A DNA stretch of 59,006 bases from Hoylesella shahii DSM 15611 = JCM 12083 (GTDB lineage Bacteria; Bacteroidota; Bacteroidia; Bacteroidales; Bacteroidaceae), in the NCBI RefSeq assembly GCF_000613445.1, contig NZ_BAIZ01000022.1:1-59006 (forward strand), read 5' to 3'. The notes beneath the pieces are model-generated. The model was not told where the DNA came from. It saw only the letters and a program-made list of their open reading frames with translations, and did no database searches. The position numbers and the translations under genes were made by a program. Shown one piece after another: positions 28,580 through 38,397 of the stretch. Each line of letters begins with the position of its first letter. Position 1 is the stretch's first letter.

Positions 28580-29355
28580 ATGACCATCAGTAAAGCGAAA
28601 ATAAAGTACATCCGCTCGCTGGAAGCGAAGAAGCACCGCGATGCAGAAGGCGTTTTTGTAGCCGAAGGACCAAAGGTGGTGGGCGATTTGCTGGCCATTA
28701 TGCCCGCCAAACTATTGGTAGCCACTAGCCAATGGCAGACACCTGAACACTTAGCTGCAACTACCGAGCTGATAAATGTTAGCGAAGACGAATTGCAAAA
28801 AATAAGCTTCTTGCGCGCTCCGCAACAGGTTATGGCCGTGTTTCCTAAACCAAACCAACAGGAAAGCGGCCTTGACACACTTGTGGCAACCAACGAACTC
28901 ACCCTAATGCTCGATGGAATACAAGACCCGGGCAATCTAGCACCATCATAAGACTGGCCGACTGGTTTGGTATCCGCCATGTGGTGTGCAGCAACGACAC
29001 GGCCGACGTGTTCAACCCCAAGGTAATTCAGGCCACAATGGGCAGCATTGCCCGCGTGAAAGTGAGCTATACACCACTAGAGCCTTTGTTAGATGTCCTT
29101 CCCGCTTCACTACCTGTATATGGTACACTGTTAGACGGCACCAACATTTACCAACAAGACCTATCTTCAAATGGCATCATTGTGATGGGAAACGAAGGAA
29201 AAGGTCTTTCGCCTGCTGTTAGGCAGCGTGTAAGTCACAAGCTGTTAATTCCCCGTTTTGTCGGTACTGAACAAGGCGCAGAAAGCCTTAACGTTGCCAT
29301 TGCCACCGCCATCGTATGTGCAGAGTTTAGAAGACAGGGCGCACAAATGCGTTAA
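28580..29355 (+). CDS. TrmH/SpoU-family RNA 2'-O-methyltransferase, frame broken
   Basis: About 258 residues joined. The N-terminal substrate-binding part is ISKAKIKYIRSLEAKKHR. The SPOUT catalytic part has the motifs GIQDPGNLGTIIRLADWFGI, GIIVMGNEGKGLSP and LIPRFVGTEQGAESLNVAIA, which form the trefoil-knot AdoMet site. The frame breaks near 28940 where CTAGCACC needs a second G to read L-G-T. It methylates a ribose in rRNA or tRNA; the target nucleotide is unknown. Confidence 0.88.
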
Positions 29356-29436
29356 ACATATAACTATAAGCCTTGCTAACTTATAAACTTGCAAACTCGT
29401 CAACTTAAAAAACAACCCCATAAAAAAGACATTAAC

Positions 29437-30333
29437 ATGGAAACCGAACTAATTAAAGACCGAAGTCTCTCTAGTTGCATAAAGATGGCAAACAGTCTTT
29501 TAGGCGTAAACTTCGCCAAAACACTTAAGGCAATATGGATACCCGCCCTACTCCTTGCCATTACTGTATCAATAATGGGCTTTACTACATTGCTAGGCTT
29601 ACCCTCGCAAACACCTACCGACCCTCAACGCTTGCTACTTCTCACAGCAATAAAGAGTGTAACATGGCTAGTGGCAGCAGCAATTTGGGCCTATTTTTTG
29701 GCATCGGTGATAACACTTGTGAGCGAAAGTGGATTTAAACAAAACCTTCGTCGCTCGTTAGCAGTGGTTGCAGTAGAGGTGGTTTTCTATATTTTACTTG
29801 CGGTAATTGGCATTATTATCTGTTGGATGGTGCTAATAAACCACGCCGACAAGCTCTTTACACCCACTTTTTTTATGATTATTAGTGTTGTTTTGCTTGT
29901 ATGGGCATTACTAACGGGCTTACTCATGGTGCCATTTAGATATGTAGAGATGCGCTATTTATTGTCGCCCAATGGTAGTTTGCGTCGCAATCTCATTGCC
30001 TATTACGTCGCTGGTGTTAAAGGAGGTGCACTCCTTATAGGCGCAACCTTCTTTACTGCTTTGGCATCGCTATGCGCAGGACTAGTTATTTTCTTACCTA
30101 CCGTTATCCTCTTTGGCGCGAAAGCTTCGTCGTTGGTTGGGGAAATAACCATGAACGACCCCTCTGGACTGCCCACATACTTTAATATCCTGTTCGTAGG
30201 CTCGCTCATTCTCACCACGTTTGTGTTTATGATAGTGGTGGTTTGGACGCAATTTGTGTTTTATTACGCTTATGGTTCGATAGAATATCGTAAGCAAATG
30301 AAGAAAGAAAAACAAGAAACTACATTGCAATAA
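29437..30333 (+). CDS. Integral membrane protein, about six helices
   Basis: 298 residues from ATG at 29437 (METELIKDRSLSSCIKMA). Long hydrophobic segments occur around AIWIPALLLAITVSIMGF, SVTWLVAAAIWAYFLASVI, VVFYILLAVIGIIICWM, MIISVVLLVWALLTGLLM, GGALLIGATFFTALASLC and LFVGSLILTTFVFMIVVVW. The C-terminus is short and lysine-rich. I do not recognise the family and see no catalytic motif. It follows the methyltransferase gene by 81 bp, the gap containing an ACTCGTCAACTT-type repeat, and is closed by a terminator. Confidence 0.7.
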   Translation: METELIKDRSLSSCIKMANSLLGVNFAKTLKAIWIPALLLAITVSIMGFTTLLGLPSQTPTDPQRLLLLTAIKSVTWLVAAAIWAYFLASVITLVSESGFKQNLRRSLAVVAVEVVFYILLAVIGIIICWMVLINHADKLFTPTFFMIISVVLLVWALLTGLLMVPFRYVEMRYLLSPNGSLRRNLIAYYVAGVKGGALLIGATFFTALASLCAGLVIFLPTVILFGAKASSLVGEITMNDPSGLPTYFNILFVGSLILTTFVFMIVVVWTQFVFYYAYGSIEYRKQMKKEKQETTLQ

Positions 30334-30340
30334 ACCACAA

Positions 30341-30376
30341 AAAGCCCGGAAAGTGAACCAACACCTTCCGGGCTTT
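30341..30376. terminator. Bidirectional terminator
   Basis: AAAGCCCGGAA (30341-30351) / TTCCGGGCTTT (30366-30376), 11-bp stem, between the convergent membrane-protein and porin genes. Confidence 0.9.
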
Positions 30377-30405
30377 ATGTTTTTAAGCTAATTGCTTAGC
30401 AAGCT

Positions 30406-30894
30406 TTAGAACTTGTAAACAATACCTGCGCTGAACACAGTTTGGTTGTAGTTGCTTACAACTTGGTATTTAACTTCAGCATTGAGGTAGAGGTCTTCGG
30501 TCAATGCATAGTCCACACCACCACCGAAGTTAACGCAGAACTTACCATAGTTATCGTTAGTCTTATATACAATACCAAGATTTTGATATTCCCAGCTTGA
30601 CTTAACGTTAGCATAACCAAGACCAGCCATAGGATAAACGGTGAACTTGTCGGTAATGTTGAAGAGATAGTGCAAGTTTGCATTCAGATCCCAGAACTCC
30701 AAGTTGTTTTTCTTGAAGTAATAGTTGAAGTTTGCATCAGCACGGAACTTGTCGGTGATGTCGTAACGACCTCTTACACCAATACCAAGGTTTTCAACGC
30801 CCGTACCATACAATGTGTGAACACCAACTGCAACTTGTGCAGAAGCAAATGCGCTTACCATAGCGAAAGCGGCTACTAAGAATAGTTTCTTCAT
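30406..30894 (-). CDS. Small outer-membrane beta-barrel porin-like protein
   Basis: 162 residues. Signal peptide ends ASAFASA-QVA. The mature part is a run of alternating amphipathic strands (VRGRYDITDKFRADANFNYY, YPMAGLGYANV, VDYALTEDLYLNAEVKYQV) and ends in KF, typical of an eight-stranded OmpX/OmpW-like barrel. The substrate or role is not evident. Monocistronic, with a TATCTTTG promoter box 120 bp upstream. Confidence 0.8.
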   Translation of the reverse strand: MKKLFLVAAFAMVSAFASAQVAVGVHTLYGTGVENLGIGVRGRYDITDKFRADANFNYYFKKNNLEFWDLNANLHYLFNITDKFTVYPMAGLGYANVKSSWEYQNLGIVYKTNDNYGKFCVNFGGGVDYALTEDLYLNAEVKYQVVSNYNQTVFSAGIVYKF

Positions 30895-31014
30895 TTTTCT
30901 CTATTGATTTTAATAATTAAATTACCTCAATCGCTGCCGAGAAAGCAGCATTCAAGGTGAGATTACTCTCTGATTTCGTATGTTTGTCTTTTAAATTATC
31001 GTTCTAATTCTGGG

Positions 31015-31022
31015 CAAAGATA
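31015..31022 (-). promoter_or_regulatory. -7 promoter box (TATCTTTG) for porin gene
   Basis: Minus-strand TATCTTTG, 120 bp before the porin start. The 439-bp gap 30895-31333 holds only this and the murF-alr promoter. Confidence 0.55.
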
Positions 31023-31277
31023 AATAAAAAAAACATAACAAGCACACTTTTCCCTAAGAAAAACAACTATAAGATTTATAAATAAAGACAAATCAAATCC
31101 GTCTATCCCGTCAAAAAGCCCATATATAAAGGCACTACCAACAATTGCGCTGCTAGATGTTAAACTGCAATTTTTCTTAATTTAACAGTCTTCAACATAC
31201 ACGCATCGGCAATAACTTTAGCAAAGCATTTAATAAGCACCTTCATTGATAATGAAGAAAATAGTCCACGCATTTAT

Positions 31278-31308
31278 TTTGCAGTATTGCCAACTTGCAC
31301 TACCTTTG
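31278..31308 (+). promoter_or_regulatory. Full Bacteroidetes promoter for murF-alr
   Basis: TTTG at 31278-31281, then 19 bp, then TACCTTTG at 31301-31308: the consensus -33/-7 pair with ideal spacing. It lies 25 bp before the ATG at 31334 and excludes an in-frame TTG start at 31295, which would fall upstream of the transcript. Confidence 0.8.
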
Positions 31309-31333
31309 CAACAACTTAAAGATAAACAAAGAA

Positions 31334-33811
31334 ATGACATATACCATTGAAAGGGTTGCAACGCTTATCGGGGCACAACGCCTTGGCCATGCCGAGGCTC
31401 GCATCAGTTTTGTGCTCACAGATAGTCGCTCGCTCTGTTTTCCTGAAGAAACATTGTTCTTCGCTTTGCGGTCTAACCGTAACGACGGACACCAGTATAT
31501 ATCCGAACTTTATCGTCGCGGGGTGCGCTGCTTTGTGGTTGAAGAAGTGCCAACGCAGGCCACCAACCAATTTGGAGATGCCAATTTCTTAGTGGTTAGT
31601 TCCACACTTCAGGCCTTGCAATGCCTTGCTCAACGCCACCGAGAAGCATTTAACATCCCCGTAGTGGGCATAACTGGCAGCAATGGTAAAACAATGGTAA
31701 AAGAATGGCTCTACCAACTGCTTTCTCCACAAATGGTTATAACGCGAAGTCCGCGCAGTTATAACTCGCAAATTGGCGTTCCTCTCTCCGTTTGGTTGCT
31801 CAACAGCCATTCGCAACTGGGTGTTTTCGAAGCGGGTATCAGCCAAAAAGGCGAGATGCAAGCCTTGCACAACATCATTAGGCCCACCATTGCTGTGCTA
31901 ACCAACATTGGTTCGGCCCACGAAGAAAACTTTTCGTCGGCCGAAGAAAAGTGCAGAGAAAAACTAAGGCTGTTTAAAGGGGCACAAGTAATGGTGTATA
32001 ACGCCGATGACGAAATGGTTACACGCCTACTAAACGAGACTGAACACAAGGGCGAACGCCTGGCTTGGTCGGTAAAAAACCACGATGCTGCCATGCGCAT
32101 AACCAAGATAGACAAGCAACCCACACACACAACCATACATTATATATATAAGGGAGGAGAACCAAATTGCTTCTCGCTACCCTTTATAGACGATGCTTCG
32201 GTGTGCAACTCCATTATATGCGCCACCGTTGGCTTACACTTGGGCTTAGATGCTAGCACCCTTAACCTGCGCATGAGCAAATTAGAACCTGTGGCCATGC
32301 GACTAGAAGTAAAAGAAGGACTAAACGGTTGCACGCTCATCAACGACTCTTATAACTCAGACATCAACTCGTTGAACATTGCACTCGACTTTATGAACCG
32401 ACGCCCCGACCACAACGGACAGAAAAGAACGCTGGTGTTGAGCGACATTTTACAAAGCGGACTGCCCGATAAAGAACTATATCAAGAGGTGTCTAACCTA
32501 GCCGAACAGCGTGGCGTGCAAAAGTTTATTGGCATAGGACCAAAGATTTGCGCCAACAAGGCATGCATTGCTTTGCCCGAACGATATTTCTTTAACTCGG
32601 TGGCTGACTTTATCCGTAGCGATGTTTTCAAAACTTTGCACAACGAAGTGGTACTACTTAAAGGAGCAAGAAGCTTTGGTTTCGACCAGCTTACCGAGCA
32701 AATGGTGAAAAAAGTACACGAAACAACACTCGAAGTGAACCTCAATGCCATGGTTAACAACCTTAATTATTATCGCTCATTGATGCACCCCAACACCAAA
32801 CTGGTGTGCATGATTAAGGCCGATGGCTATGGGGCTGGTGCCGTAGAGATTGCTAAAACCCTGCAAGACCATCGCGCCGACTATCTTGCTGTGGCCGTTG
32901 CCGACGAGGGAGCTACATTAAGACGAAATGGAATTACTAGTAATATCATGGTAATGAACCCTGAAATGACGGCCTTCAAAACCATTTTCGACTACGATTT
33001 AGAACCCGAAGTGTACAGTTTCCGACTGCTTGAGGCACTGATTAAGGCTGCTGAAAAAGAGGGCATCACTGGATTTCCTGTGCACATTAAACTGGATACG
33101 GGCATGCACCGACTGGGATTTGACCCCGACAAAGACATGCCACGCCTGATTGAACGCCTACACAATCAAAACGCTTTAATACCTAAGTCGGTGTTCTCAC
33201 ACTTCGCTGGAGCCGATGCCGACGAGTTCGATGCATTCTCGCAAAGCCAATTCGAACGTTTCGATGCTGGTAGTAAGATGCTGCAAGCTGCCTTCGAACA
33301 CCACATCTTGCGACACATTGACAACTCGGCGGGTATTGAGCACTTCCCTCAACGCCAACTAGATATGTGTCGTTTGGGACTAGGCCTCTATGGCATTAAT
33401 CCTCGCAACAATGCCATCATTAATAATGTGAGTACCTTGCGCACAACAATCCTGCAAATGAGAGAGGTTAAAGCAGGCGACACCGTGGGCTATTCGCGAC
33501 GCGGAACAATAGAACACAATAGCGTGATTGCTGCCATACCCATAGGTTATGCCGACGGACTAAACAGAAAATTGGGCAACCGAAACGGCTATTGCCTAGT
33601 AAACAACCAACCTGCACAATACGTGGGCAACATCTGCATGGACGTTGCAATGATTGATGTTACTGGTATCGACTGCCACGAAGGCGACAGCGTGGAGATT
33701 TTTGGCGATAATTTACCCGTAACCGAATTGTCTAATGTGCTACAAACCATACCCTACGAGGTGCTCACAGGCATCAGCAACAGGGTGAACAGAGTGTATT
33801 TTCAAGATTAA
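31334..33811 (+). CDS. murF-alr: MurF-alanine racemase fusion protein
   Basis: 825 residues. The N-terminal half is a Mur ligase with the ATP loop VVGITGSNGKTMVKEW (GSNGKT at 115-120) and NDSYNSDINSLNIALDF; it adds D-Ala-D-Ala to UDP-MurNAc-tripeptide. The C-terminal half is an alanine racemase with MIKADGYGAGAVEIAK (PLP lysine Lys495), HIDNSAGIEHFP and the YADG motif. The fusion is a known Bacteroidetes trait and couples D-Ala supply to its use in peptidoglycan. The start at 31334 is set by the promoter. Confidence 0.95.
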   Translation: MTYTIERVATLIGAQRLGHAEARISFVLTDSRSLCFPEETLFFALRSNRNDGHQYISELYRRGVRCFVVEEVPTQATNQFGDANFLVVSSTLQALQCLAQRHREAFNIPVVGITGSNGKTMVKEWLYQLLSPQMVITRSPRSYNSQIGVPLSVWLLNSHSQLGVFEAGISQKGEMQALHNIIRPTIAVLTNIGSAHEENFSSAEEKCREKLRLFKGAQVMVYNADDEMVTRLLNETEHKGERLAWSVKNHDAAMRITKIDKQPTHTTIHYIYKGGEPNCFSLPFIDDASVCNSIICATVGLHLGLDASTLNLRMSKLEPVAMRLEVKEGLNGCTLINDSYNSDINSLNIALDFMNRRPDHNGQKRTLVLSDILQSGLPDKELYQEVSNLAEQRGVQKFIGIGPKICANKACIALPERYFFNSVADFIRSDVFKTLHNEVVLLKGARSFGFDQLTEQMVKKVHETTLEVNLNAMVNNLNYYRSLMHPNTKLVCMIKADGYGAGAVEIAKTLQDHRADYLAVAVADEGATLRRNGITSNIMVMNPEMTAFKTIFDYDLEPEVYSFRLLEALIKAAEKEGITGFPVHIKLDTGMHRLGFDPDKDMPRLIERLHNQNALIPKSVFSHFAGADADEFDAFSQSQFERFDAGSKMLQAAFEHHILRHIDNSAGIEHFPQRQLDMCRLGLGLYGINPRNNAIINNVSTLRTTILQMREVKAGDTVGYSRRGTIEHNSVIAAIPIGYADGLNRKLGNRNGYCLVNNQPAQYVGNICMDVAMIDVTGIDCHEGDSVEIFGDNLPVTELSNVLQTIPYEVLTGISNRVNRVYFQD

Positions 33812-33832
33812 ATAAACAAAAACATACATTAC

Positions 33833-34566
33833 ATGCTGCTTATTATCGACCCCAACAACGACTTTGCCGATAGCCACGGTAGTCTTTACGTTCCTAATGC
33901 CAATAAAGCCATCGAGCCATCGCGCATTATATCAACGAGAACAACCCCGAGGCCATCGCCATTTCGCTAGACACACACCGCCGTTACCACGTGGGACATT
34001 GTGCTTACTGGCAAGGTGAAGGCGTAAAACCCTTTACTAATGTGCGGTCAGAAGATGTGGAAAACGGACGCATAGCACCCGTTTTTGCACCTAAAGAGCA
34101 AGTGCTTGCCTATCTGCACGATATGGAAAGCCAAGGACGTGTGCACACTTTGTGGCCCGAACATTGCCTCGTGGGATCGTGGGGATGGGCTTGCCCCAAC
34201 CAATTGGTGCAAGCAGTCAATACATGGGACAACCGCCACCACGGCCAACGACCTTTACACTTCTATCAAAAGGGCGAATACCCCGATGCAGAAATGTTTT
34301 CTATCTTCTCGTATGTAAACGAAGCCACCCCCAATACACACGGGAAACTGGTGCTCGACCAATTGGCTCAATATGATGAAGTGGTTGTTTGTGGCTTTGC
34401 AAAAGATTATTGCGTGGCCGAATCGGTGAAAGACCTGCGCAACGACTCACGATTCGAGGGCAAACTGCGCTTCTTCGAAGCAGGCATGGCTGCAATAGAC
34501 CCGCAATCGGCCAATCTTTCCATCTACGAAGAATGCCTCAATAACTTTGGTGCAAAGTGCATTTAA
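33833..34566 (+). CDS. pncA: Nicotinamidase-like cysteine hydrolase, frame broken
   Basis: About 244 residues joined. The catalytic Asp lies in LLIIDPNNDFADSHGSLYV, the substrate/metal region includes SLDTHRRYHVGH and WPEHCLVGSWG, and the nucleophile Cys lies in VCGFAKDYCVAESV. These fit PncA, which converts nicotinamide to nicotinate in NAD salvage. The frame breaks near 33916, where GAGCC needs a second G to read E-A-I-A-HYINENNPEAIA. It follows murF-alr by 21 bp. A MITE-like element begins exactly at its stop codon. Confidence 0.85.
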
Positions 34567-34762
34567 ACTCAAATGCGGTAATTAGACCACAATATTTCCA
34601 AAATTCTTGTTTTTGTGTTGTTTCCTAACATCTTTTATTTTCTTGTCGGCATCTTGTATGTCTTTGCAACTTGACGTAGCTCGCTACACCTGCGTTACAA
34701 AGACAGGCAATCTGCTCGACAATAAAACAAAATCTGTTTAGGCTCTAATGCCGATTTGGGTT
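34566..34762 (-). mobile_element. MITE-like element copy 1 (197 bp)
   Basis: Read on the minus strand it starts AACCCAAATCGGCATTAGAG, and its other end, inverted, is AAACTCAAATGCGGTAATTA, so the termini are inverted repeats. It is about 90% identical by eye to copy 2 at 37909-38105 and of the same length. A hairpin at 34662-34702 has stems CTTTGTAAC/GTTGCAAAG and TGTAGC/GCTACG. No transposase inside. In 34763-34906 nothing else is recognised. Confidence 0.8.
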
Positions 34763-34906
34763 AAAGGCATAACATCTCCTACAACGAGCGCTTACTGGGC
34801 TGTTCCCCAGCGATTTACCCTTTCTTTCGCCACCCAACAGCCATTGTCGAGAAAGCTTTAAAGGCGAAAACGAAGGCAAGGATTTGACCATGACACCGAA
34901 AAGTAG

Positions 34907-34914
34907 TAACTTTG
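34907..34914 (+). promoter_or_regulatory. -7 promoter box (TAACTTTG) for EFR1 ferredoxin gene, nearly leaderless
   Basis: TAACTTTG ends 4 nt before the ATG at 34919. Confidence 0.6.
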
Positions 34915-34918
34915 CCCT

Positions 34919-35698
34919 ATGATATTCTACTTTTCGGCCACGGGCAACACCCTTTGGGCCGCACAACAACTGGCTGAAAACATTGGCGAACGCCTTGTTT
35001 TCATTCCCGAAGCCATGGATGGGCCATGCCATTACACGCTTGCAGAAGGCGAACGTATTGGCTTTTGCTTTCCTGTACATGCTTGGCGCCCTCCTGTTTT
35101 GGTGCGCCGCTTCATCCAAAGGTTAAGCTTTGCCAACGCCGAGGGCCATTATTGCTTTGCTCTTTGCACGGCTGGCGACACAACAGGCGAAAGTATGCGC
35201 ATCTTTAGGCAAATTTTGGCGCAGCGCTCGCTACACTTAGATGCCGTTTACTCGCTGATTATGCCCGAGAGTTACGTGGGCCTACCCTTTATGGACGTAG
35301 ACACTATCGACAAAGAAAGAGAGAAGAAAAACTACGCCAAGATTAACCTCGCCTGCATTATGCAACAAATTAACGAGTGCCAAAGCGTGGAAAAAGAGCC
35401 CCATGTGGGGAGATGGCCACGCATAAACAGCAGGCTTATTGGCGAATTTTTCGAACGAAAGTTGGTTAACGACAAAGCTTTCAGGGTGGAAACAAACCGC
35501 TGTGTGCGCTGTGGCATCTGTGTTGAGGTGTGCCCAACAACCGACATTGAAGGCGGAAAGGGCAAACGCCCCATATGGAAACACAACGGAAGCTGCCTCA
35601 CTTGCTTTGCCTGCTATCATCATTGTCCGCAGCACGCCATAGAATTTGGCAACCAAACAAAGAAAAAAGGACAATACTGGTACACCAAAAATCAATGA
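34919..35698 (+). CDS. EFR1-family flavodoxin-ferredoxin fusion
   Basis: 259 residues. The N-terminal flavodoxin-like domain starts MIFYFSATGNTLWAAQQLA, the FMN phosphate loop. The C-terminal domain carries two 4Fe-4S motifs, CVRCGICVEVCP and CLTCFACYHHCP. This is the EFR1 ferredoxin family, cytoplasmic electron carriers common in anaerobes; the partner enzyme is unknown. It is followed by an M6 protease gene 38 bp away, and the pair is bracketed by two inverted MITE-like elements. Confidence 0.9.
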   Translation: MIFYFSATGNTLWAAQQLAENIGERLVFIPEAMDGPCHYTLAEGERIGFCFPVHAWRPPVLVRRFIQRLSFANAEGHYCFALCTAGDTTGESMRIFRQILAQRSLHLDAVYSLIMPESYVGLPFMDVDTIDKEREKKNYAKINLACIMQQINECQSVEKEPHVGRWPRINSRLIGEFFERKLVNDKAFRVETNRCVRCGICVEVCPTTDIEGGKGKRPIWKHNGSCLTCFACYHHCPQHAIEFGNQTKKKGQYWYTKNQ

Positions 35699-35736
35699 TA
35701 ACTAATGCCATATTAAGAATTTAAAAGATTTAGATA

Positions 35737-37593
35737 ATGAAAAAAACGGTACTTATTCTCATCGCTTTGCTGTGCCACCTGGCCAGTTTTGCATCAAAAG
35801 GTTGGCCCTACCCCATCACGGTTAGTCAGCCCGATGGCACCCAACTCACCATTCGCATCAACGGAGATGCCAACTTCAACTGGGTTTCGACACTCGACAA
35901 CGTGGTGCTTAAGCAAGTGGGCAGTGGCTATTATGTAGCCCATATAGACACCAATGGTAAGCTAACAGCTACACATGTTTTGGCGCACGACGCCTATTTG
36001 CGCAGTATGGCCGAAGAATCTTTGTGCAAACAACAAGACATCAAAACCTTTATTGCCAACAACACCAAACCCGAACAGCTAGCCGCCACACGCGGACTGG
36101 GCGACGATAAATTAAACTTCTTTCCACATACAGGCACGCCACGTGCCATTGTGCTATTGGTGCAGTTTGCCAACAGGCCCTTTACAGTGCAACCACGCAA
36201 AGCCTTTAACCAATATCTTAACAGCATGGACAACACACACCAAGACTTTGGCCATGCTGAAAACCGCAACACAGGTAGCGTTAAGAAGTATTTCAGCGAC
36301 ATGAGCGGTGGAAAATTCAAACCTCAGTTCGATATCTACGGTCCTATTACAATGCAGCACTCTGCCGCCTACTATGGAGATGGCAACTCTTCAATGGAAA
36401 AATACCGCGAACTGGTGGCCGATGCCTGTTCCATGGTAGACGATTCACTAAACTTTGCCCAATATGATGCCGACGGAGATGGTAATGTAGACCTCGTTTA
36501 TATTGTCTATGCAGGTTATAGCGAGAGCGTTTCGGCTATCGATTCTACACTTTGGCCCAAGGCCTTTGTCTGCGGAACAGACATCAAGAAAGATGGTAAA
36601 TATGTGCGCTTGGCTGGTATCAGCAACGAACTTAATGGTGTTCCTGGCACCAAATACAAATCGTCAAGCGGTTTTCTCATAAATGGCGTGGGCCTGTTCT
36701 GCCACGAATTTTCGCATTGTATGGGTCTACCCGACTTCTACCCTACGGTTAGTCCGCAATGGACAACGGCCAGTGGCGAACGCGATTTCGATGCCTACGA
36801 CAACCAAGGCATGGAAGACTGGGACATTATGGATGCTGGTATTTACATCTATAATGGCTATTCGCCCACCGCATACACAGCATGGGAACGCGAAAAAATG
36901 GGCTGGATAAACATTGAAACGCTCAAGAAAGAGGGTAAAGTGGAACTAAAAAGCATCGACAAAGGCGGAAAAGCTTACCGAATAATGAACGACAAGCAAA
37001 CCGATGGCAGCGAATATTACATTGTAGAGAATATACAACAAGAGGGTTGGAACTACAAATTGCCTCAATCGGGTATGATGGTGAGCCACATAAAATACGA
37101 AGCACGCCCCTTCTCGGTGTTCAAAGGCGGAGACAACTCGGTGAACAATACAAAGAAACGACCACGTATGACCATTGTACCTGCCGATGGCTACCTTCCT
37201 AGCTCGTATAGAAAGGTGTCTGACAAAAGTACTCAAACCGCACCATACATAAAGAAAACCCAATACGAACTGCAACTCAAGGGCGACCTTTACCCTGGAA
37301 CTAGCAATGTTACACAGCTAACCGATGCACAACAATTGGCGAACTATGCGCCTTGGACGGGTGGAATGCTGAACAAACCCATCTATAACATCGCCATGAA
37401 AGATGGTGTTGTTACTTTTAATTTTCTAAAAAGCCTAACAGGTATCGAGGCACTACCACAGGAAACAAACGAGGTAAACGATAAGATTGACAAGATTTAC
37501 ACCATTGATGGACGCTATGTTGGCAACGATGTCAAAACCTTGCCAAAGGGTGTTTATATAATTGGCAAAAAGAAAATGGTGATTAGCAAATAA
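35737..37593 (+). CDS. Secreted M6-family zinc metalloprotease
   Basis: 618 residues. Signal peptide ends LASFA-SKG. An N-terminal propeptide-like part (FNWVSTLDNVVLKQVGSGYY) precedes the catalytic domain with H323-E-F-S-H327 in FCHEFSHCMGLPDF, the M6 (immune-inhibitor A-like) zinc site. YDADGDGNVDLVYIVYAG may bind calcium. The C-terminus IDGRYVGNDVKTLPKGVYII then GKKKMVI resembles the short sorting-type ends of many Prevotella secreted proteins, so type IX secretion is possible. It likely acts outside the cell on host or food proteins. Confidence 0.88.
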   Translation: MKKTVLILIALLCHLASFASKGWPYPITVSQPDGTQLTIRINGDANFNWVSTLDNVVLKQVGSGYYVAHIDTNGKLTATHVLAHDAYLRSMAEESLCKQQDIKTFIANNTKPEQLAATRGLGDDKLNFFPHTGTPRAIVLLVQFANRPFTVQPRKAFNQYLNSMDNTHQDFGHAENRNTGSVKKYFSDMSGGKFKPQFDIYGPITMQHSAAYYGDGNSSMEKYRELVADACSMVDDSLNFAQYDADGDGNVDLVYIVYAGYSESVSAIDSTLWPKAFVCGTDIKKDGKYVRLAGISNELNGVPGTKYKSSSGFLINGVGLFCHEFSHCMGLPDFYPTVSPQWTTASGERDFDAYDNQGMEDWDIMDAGIYIYNGYSPTAYTAWEREKMGWINIETLKKEGKVELKSIDKGGKAYRIMNDKQTDGSEYYIVENIQQEGWNYKLPQSGMMVSHIKYEARPFSVFKGGDNSVNNTKKRPRMTIVPADGYLPSSYRKVSDKSTQTAPYIKKTQYELQLKGDLYPGTSNVTQLTDAQQLANYAPWTGGMLNKPIYNIAMKDGVVTFNFLKSLTGIEALPQETNEVNDKIDKIYTIDGRYVGNDVKTLPKGVYIIGKKKMVISK

Positions 37594-37908
37594 AATGGTG
37601 TATGCTGGTTAGCAAGTTTATAAGTTAACAGGTGAATAAGACCTACGATAGGCCTAGACTTTCGTAGCTTAACTTTCGTTTGACTAGCACATATCACTAA
37701 CATACAAAGGCAATAAAGGCGATTAAACCTGCAATATATGCTTTGGTTAGCATTATGCAATGGTTTAACCGCCTTTATTATATCCTTATTTCCCCTGCTA
37801 TGCGTATTCACTCCCAATAGATAGTTCATCCCGTTTATCAATTATTATCGATAGTTTTCATCACTTGCTACACAGCTTTAATATTCTTGATAGCCGCTAA
37901 AACAGTTA

Positions 37909-38105
37909 AACCCCAATCGGTGATTAGAGCCTAAACAGATGTTGTTTTATTGCCGAGCAGATAGCTTGCCTTTGTAACGCAGGCGTAGCGGGCTACGTCA
38001 AGTTGCAAAGACAGACTAGATGCCGACAAGATAATAAAAGATGTTAGGAAACAACACAAAAACAAGAATTCTGGAAACATTGTGGTATAATGCCCGATTT
38101 GGGTT
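37909..38105 (+). mobile_element. MITE-like element copy 2 (197 bp)
   Basis: Left end AACCCCAATCGGTGATTAGA; right end, inverted, AACCCAAATCGGGCATTATA. Internal hairpin at 37970-38010: CTTTGTAAC pairs with GTTGCAAAG, and CGTAGC with GCTACG. It is inverted relative to copy 1. A short open frame inside on the minus strand (GNKTTSV end) is regarded as chance. TTAA occurs at both borders and may reflect the target. Confidence 0.82.
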
Positions 38106-38397
38106 AAAAAACAGCAATTGATTGTTAGTATTTCTCTCGGCAACTACTTAAAAGCGATTTGTTAAACAGGTAAACATATTTTACAGATTACATTTTCTAG
38201 ACGAACGATTCTAGAGAAAAACACCCGCAAAAAGCTATATAAAATGCGTCAAACGGGCGAAATTTGAACAATTTAAAAATGCTTTTCTCCTCCTATTTTT
38301 GCTATTTACTATGGTTTTGCATTTCTCTTTTGAGAAAAATTCCCTAAATTTCGCAACCGCAACAACAAGAAAAGGTGATTAAAAGATAAATATTGAA

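Noticed and set aside
30406..30894. Horizontal transfer of the small porin gene
   Set aside because: Codon use and promoter type look like those of the neighbours; nothing marks it as foreign.
37931..38143. A 70-residue protein on the minus strand
   Set aside because: It lies almost entirely in MITE copy 2, and copy 1 does not keep the frame as a selected gene would; treated as repeat-derived.
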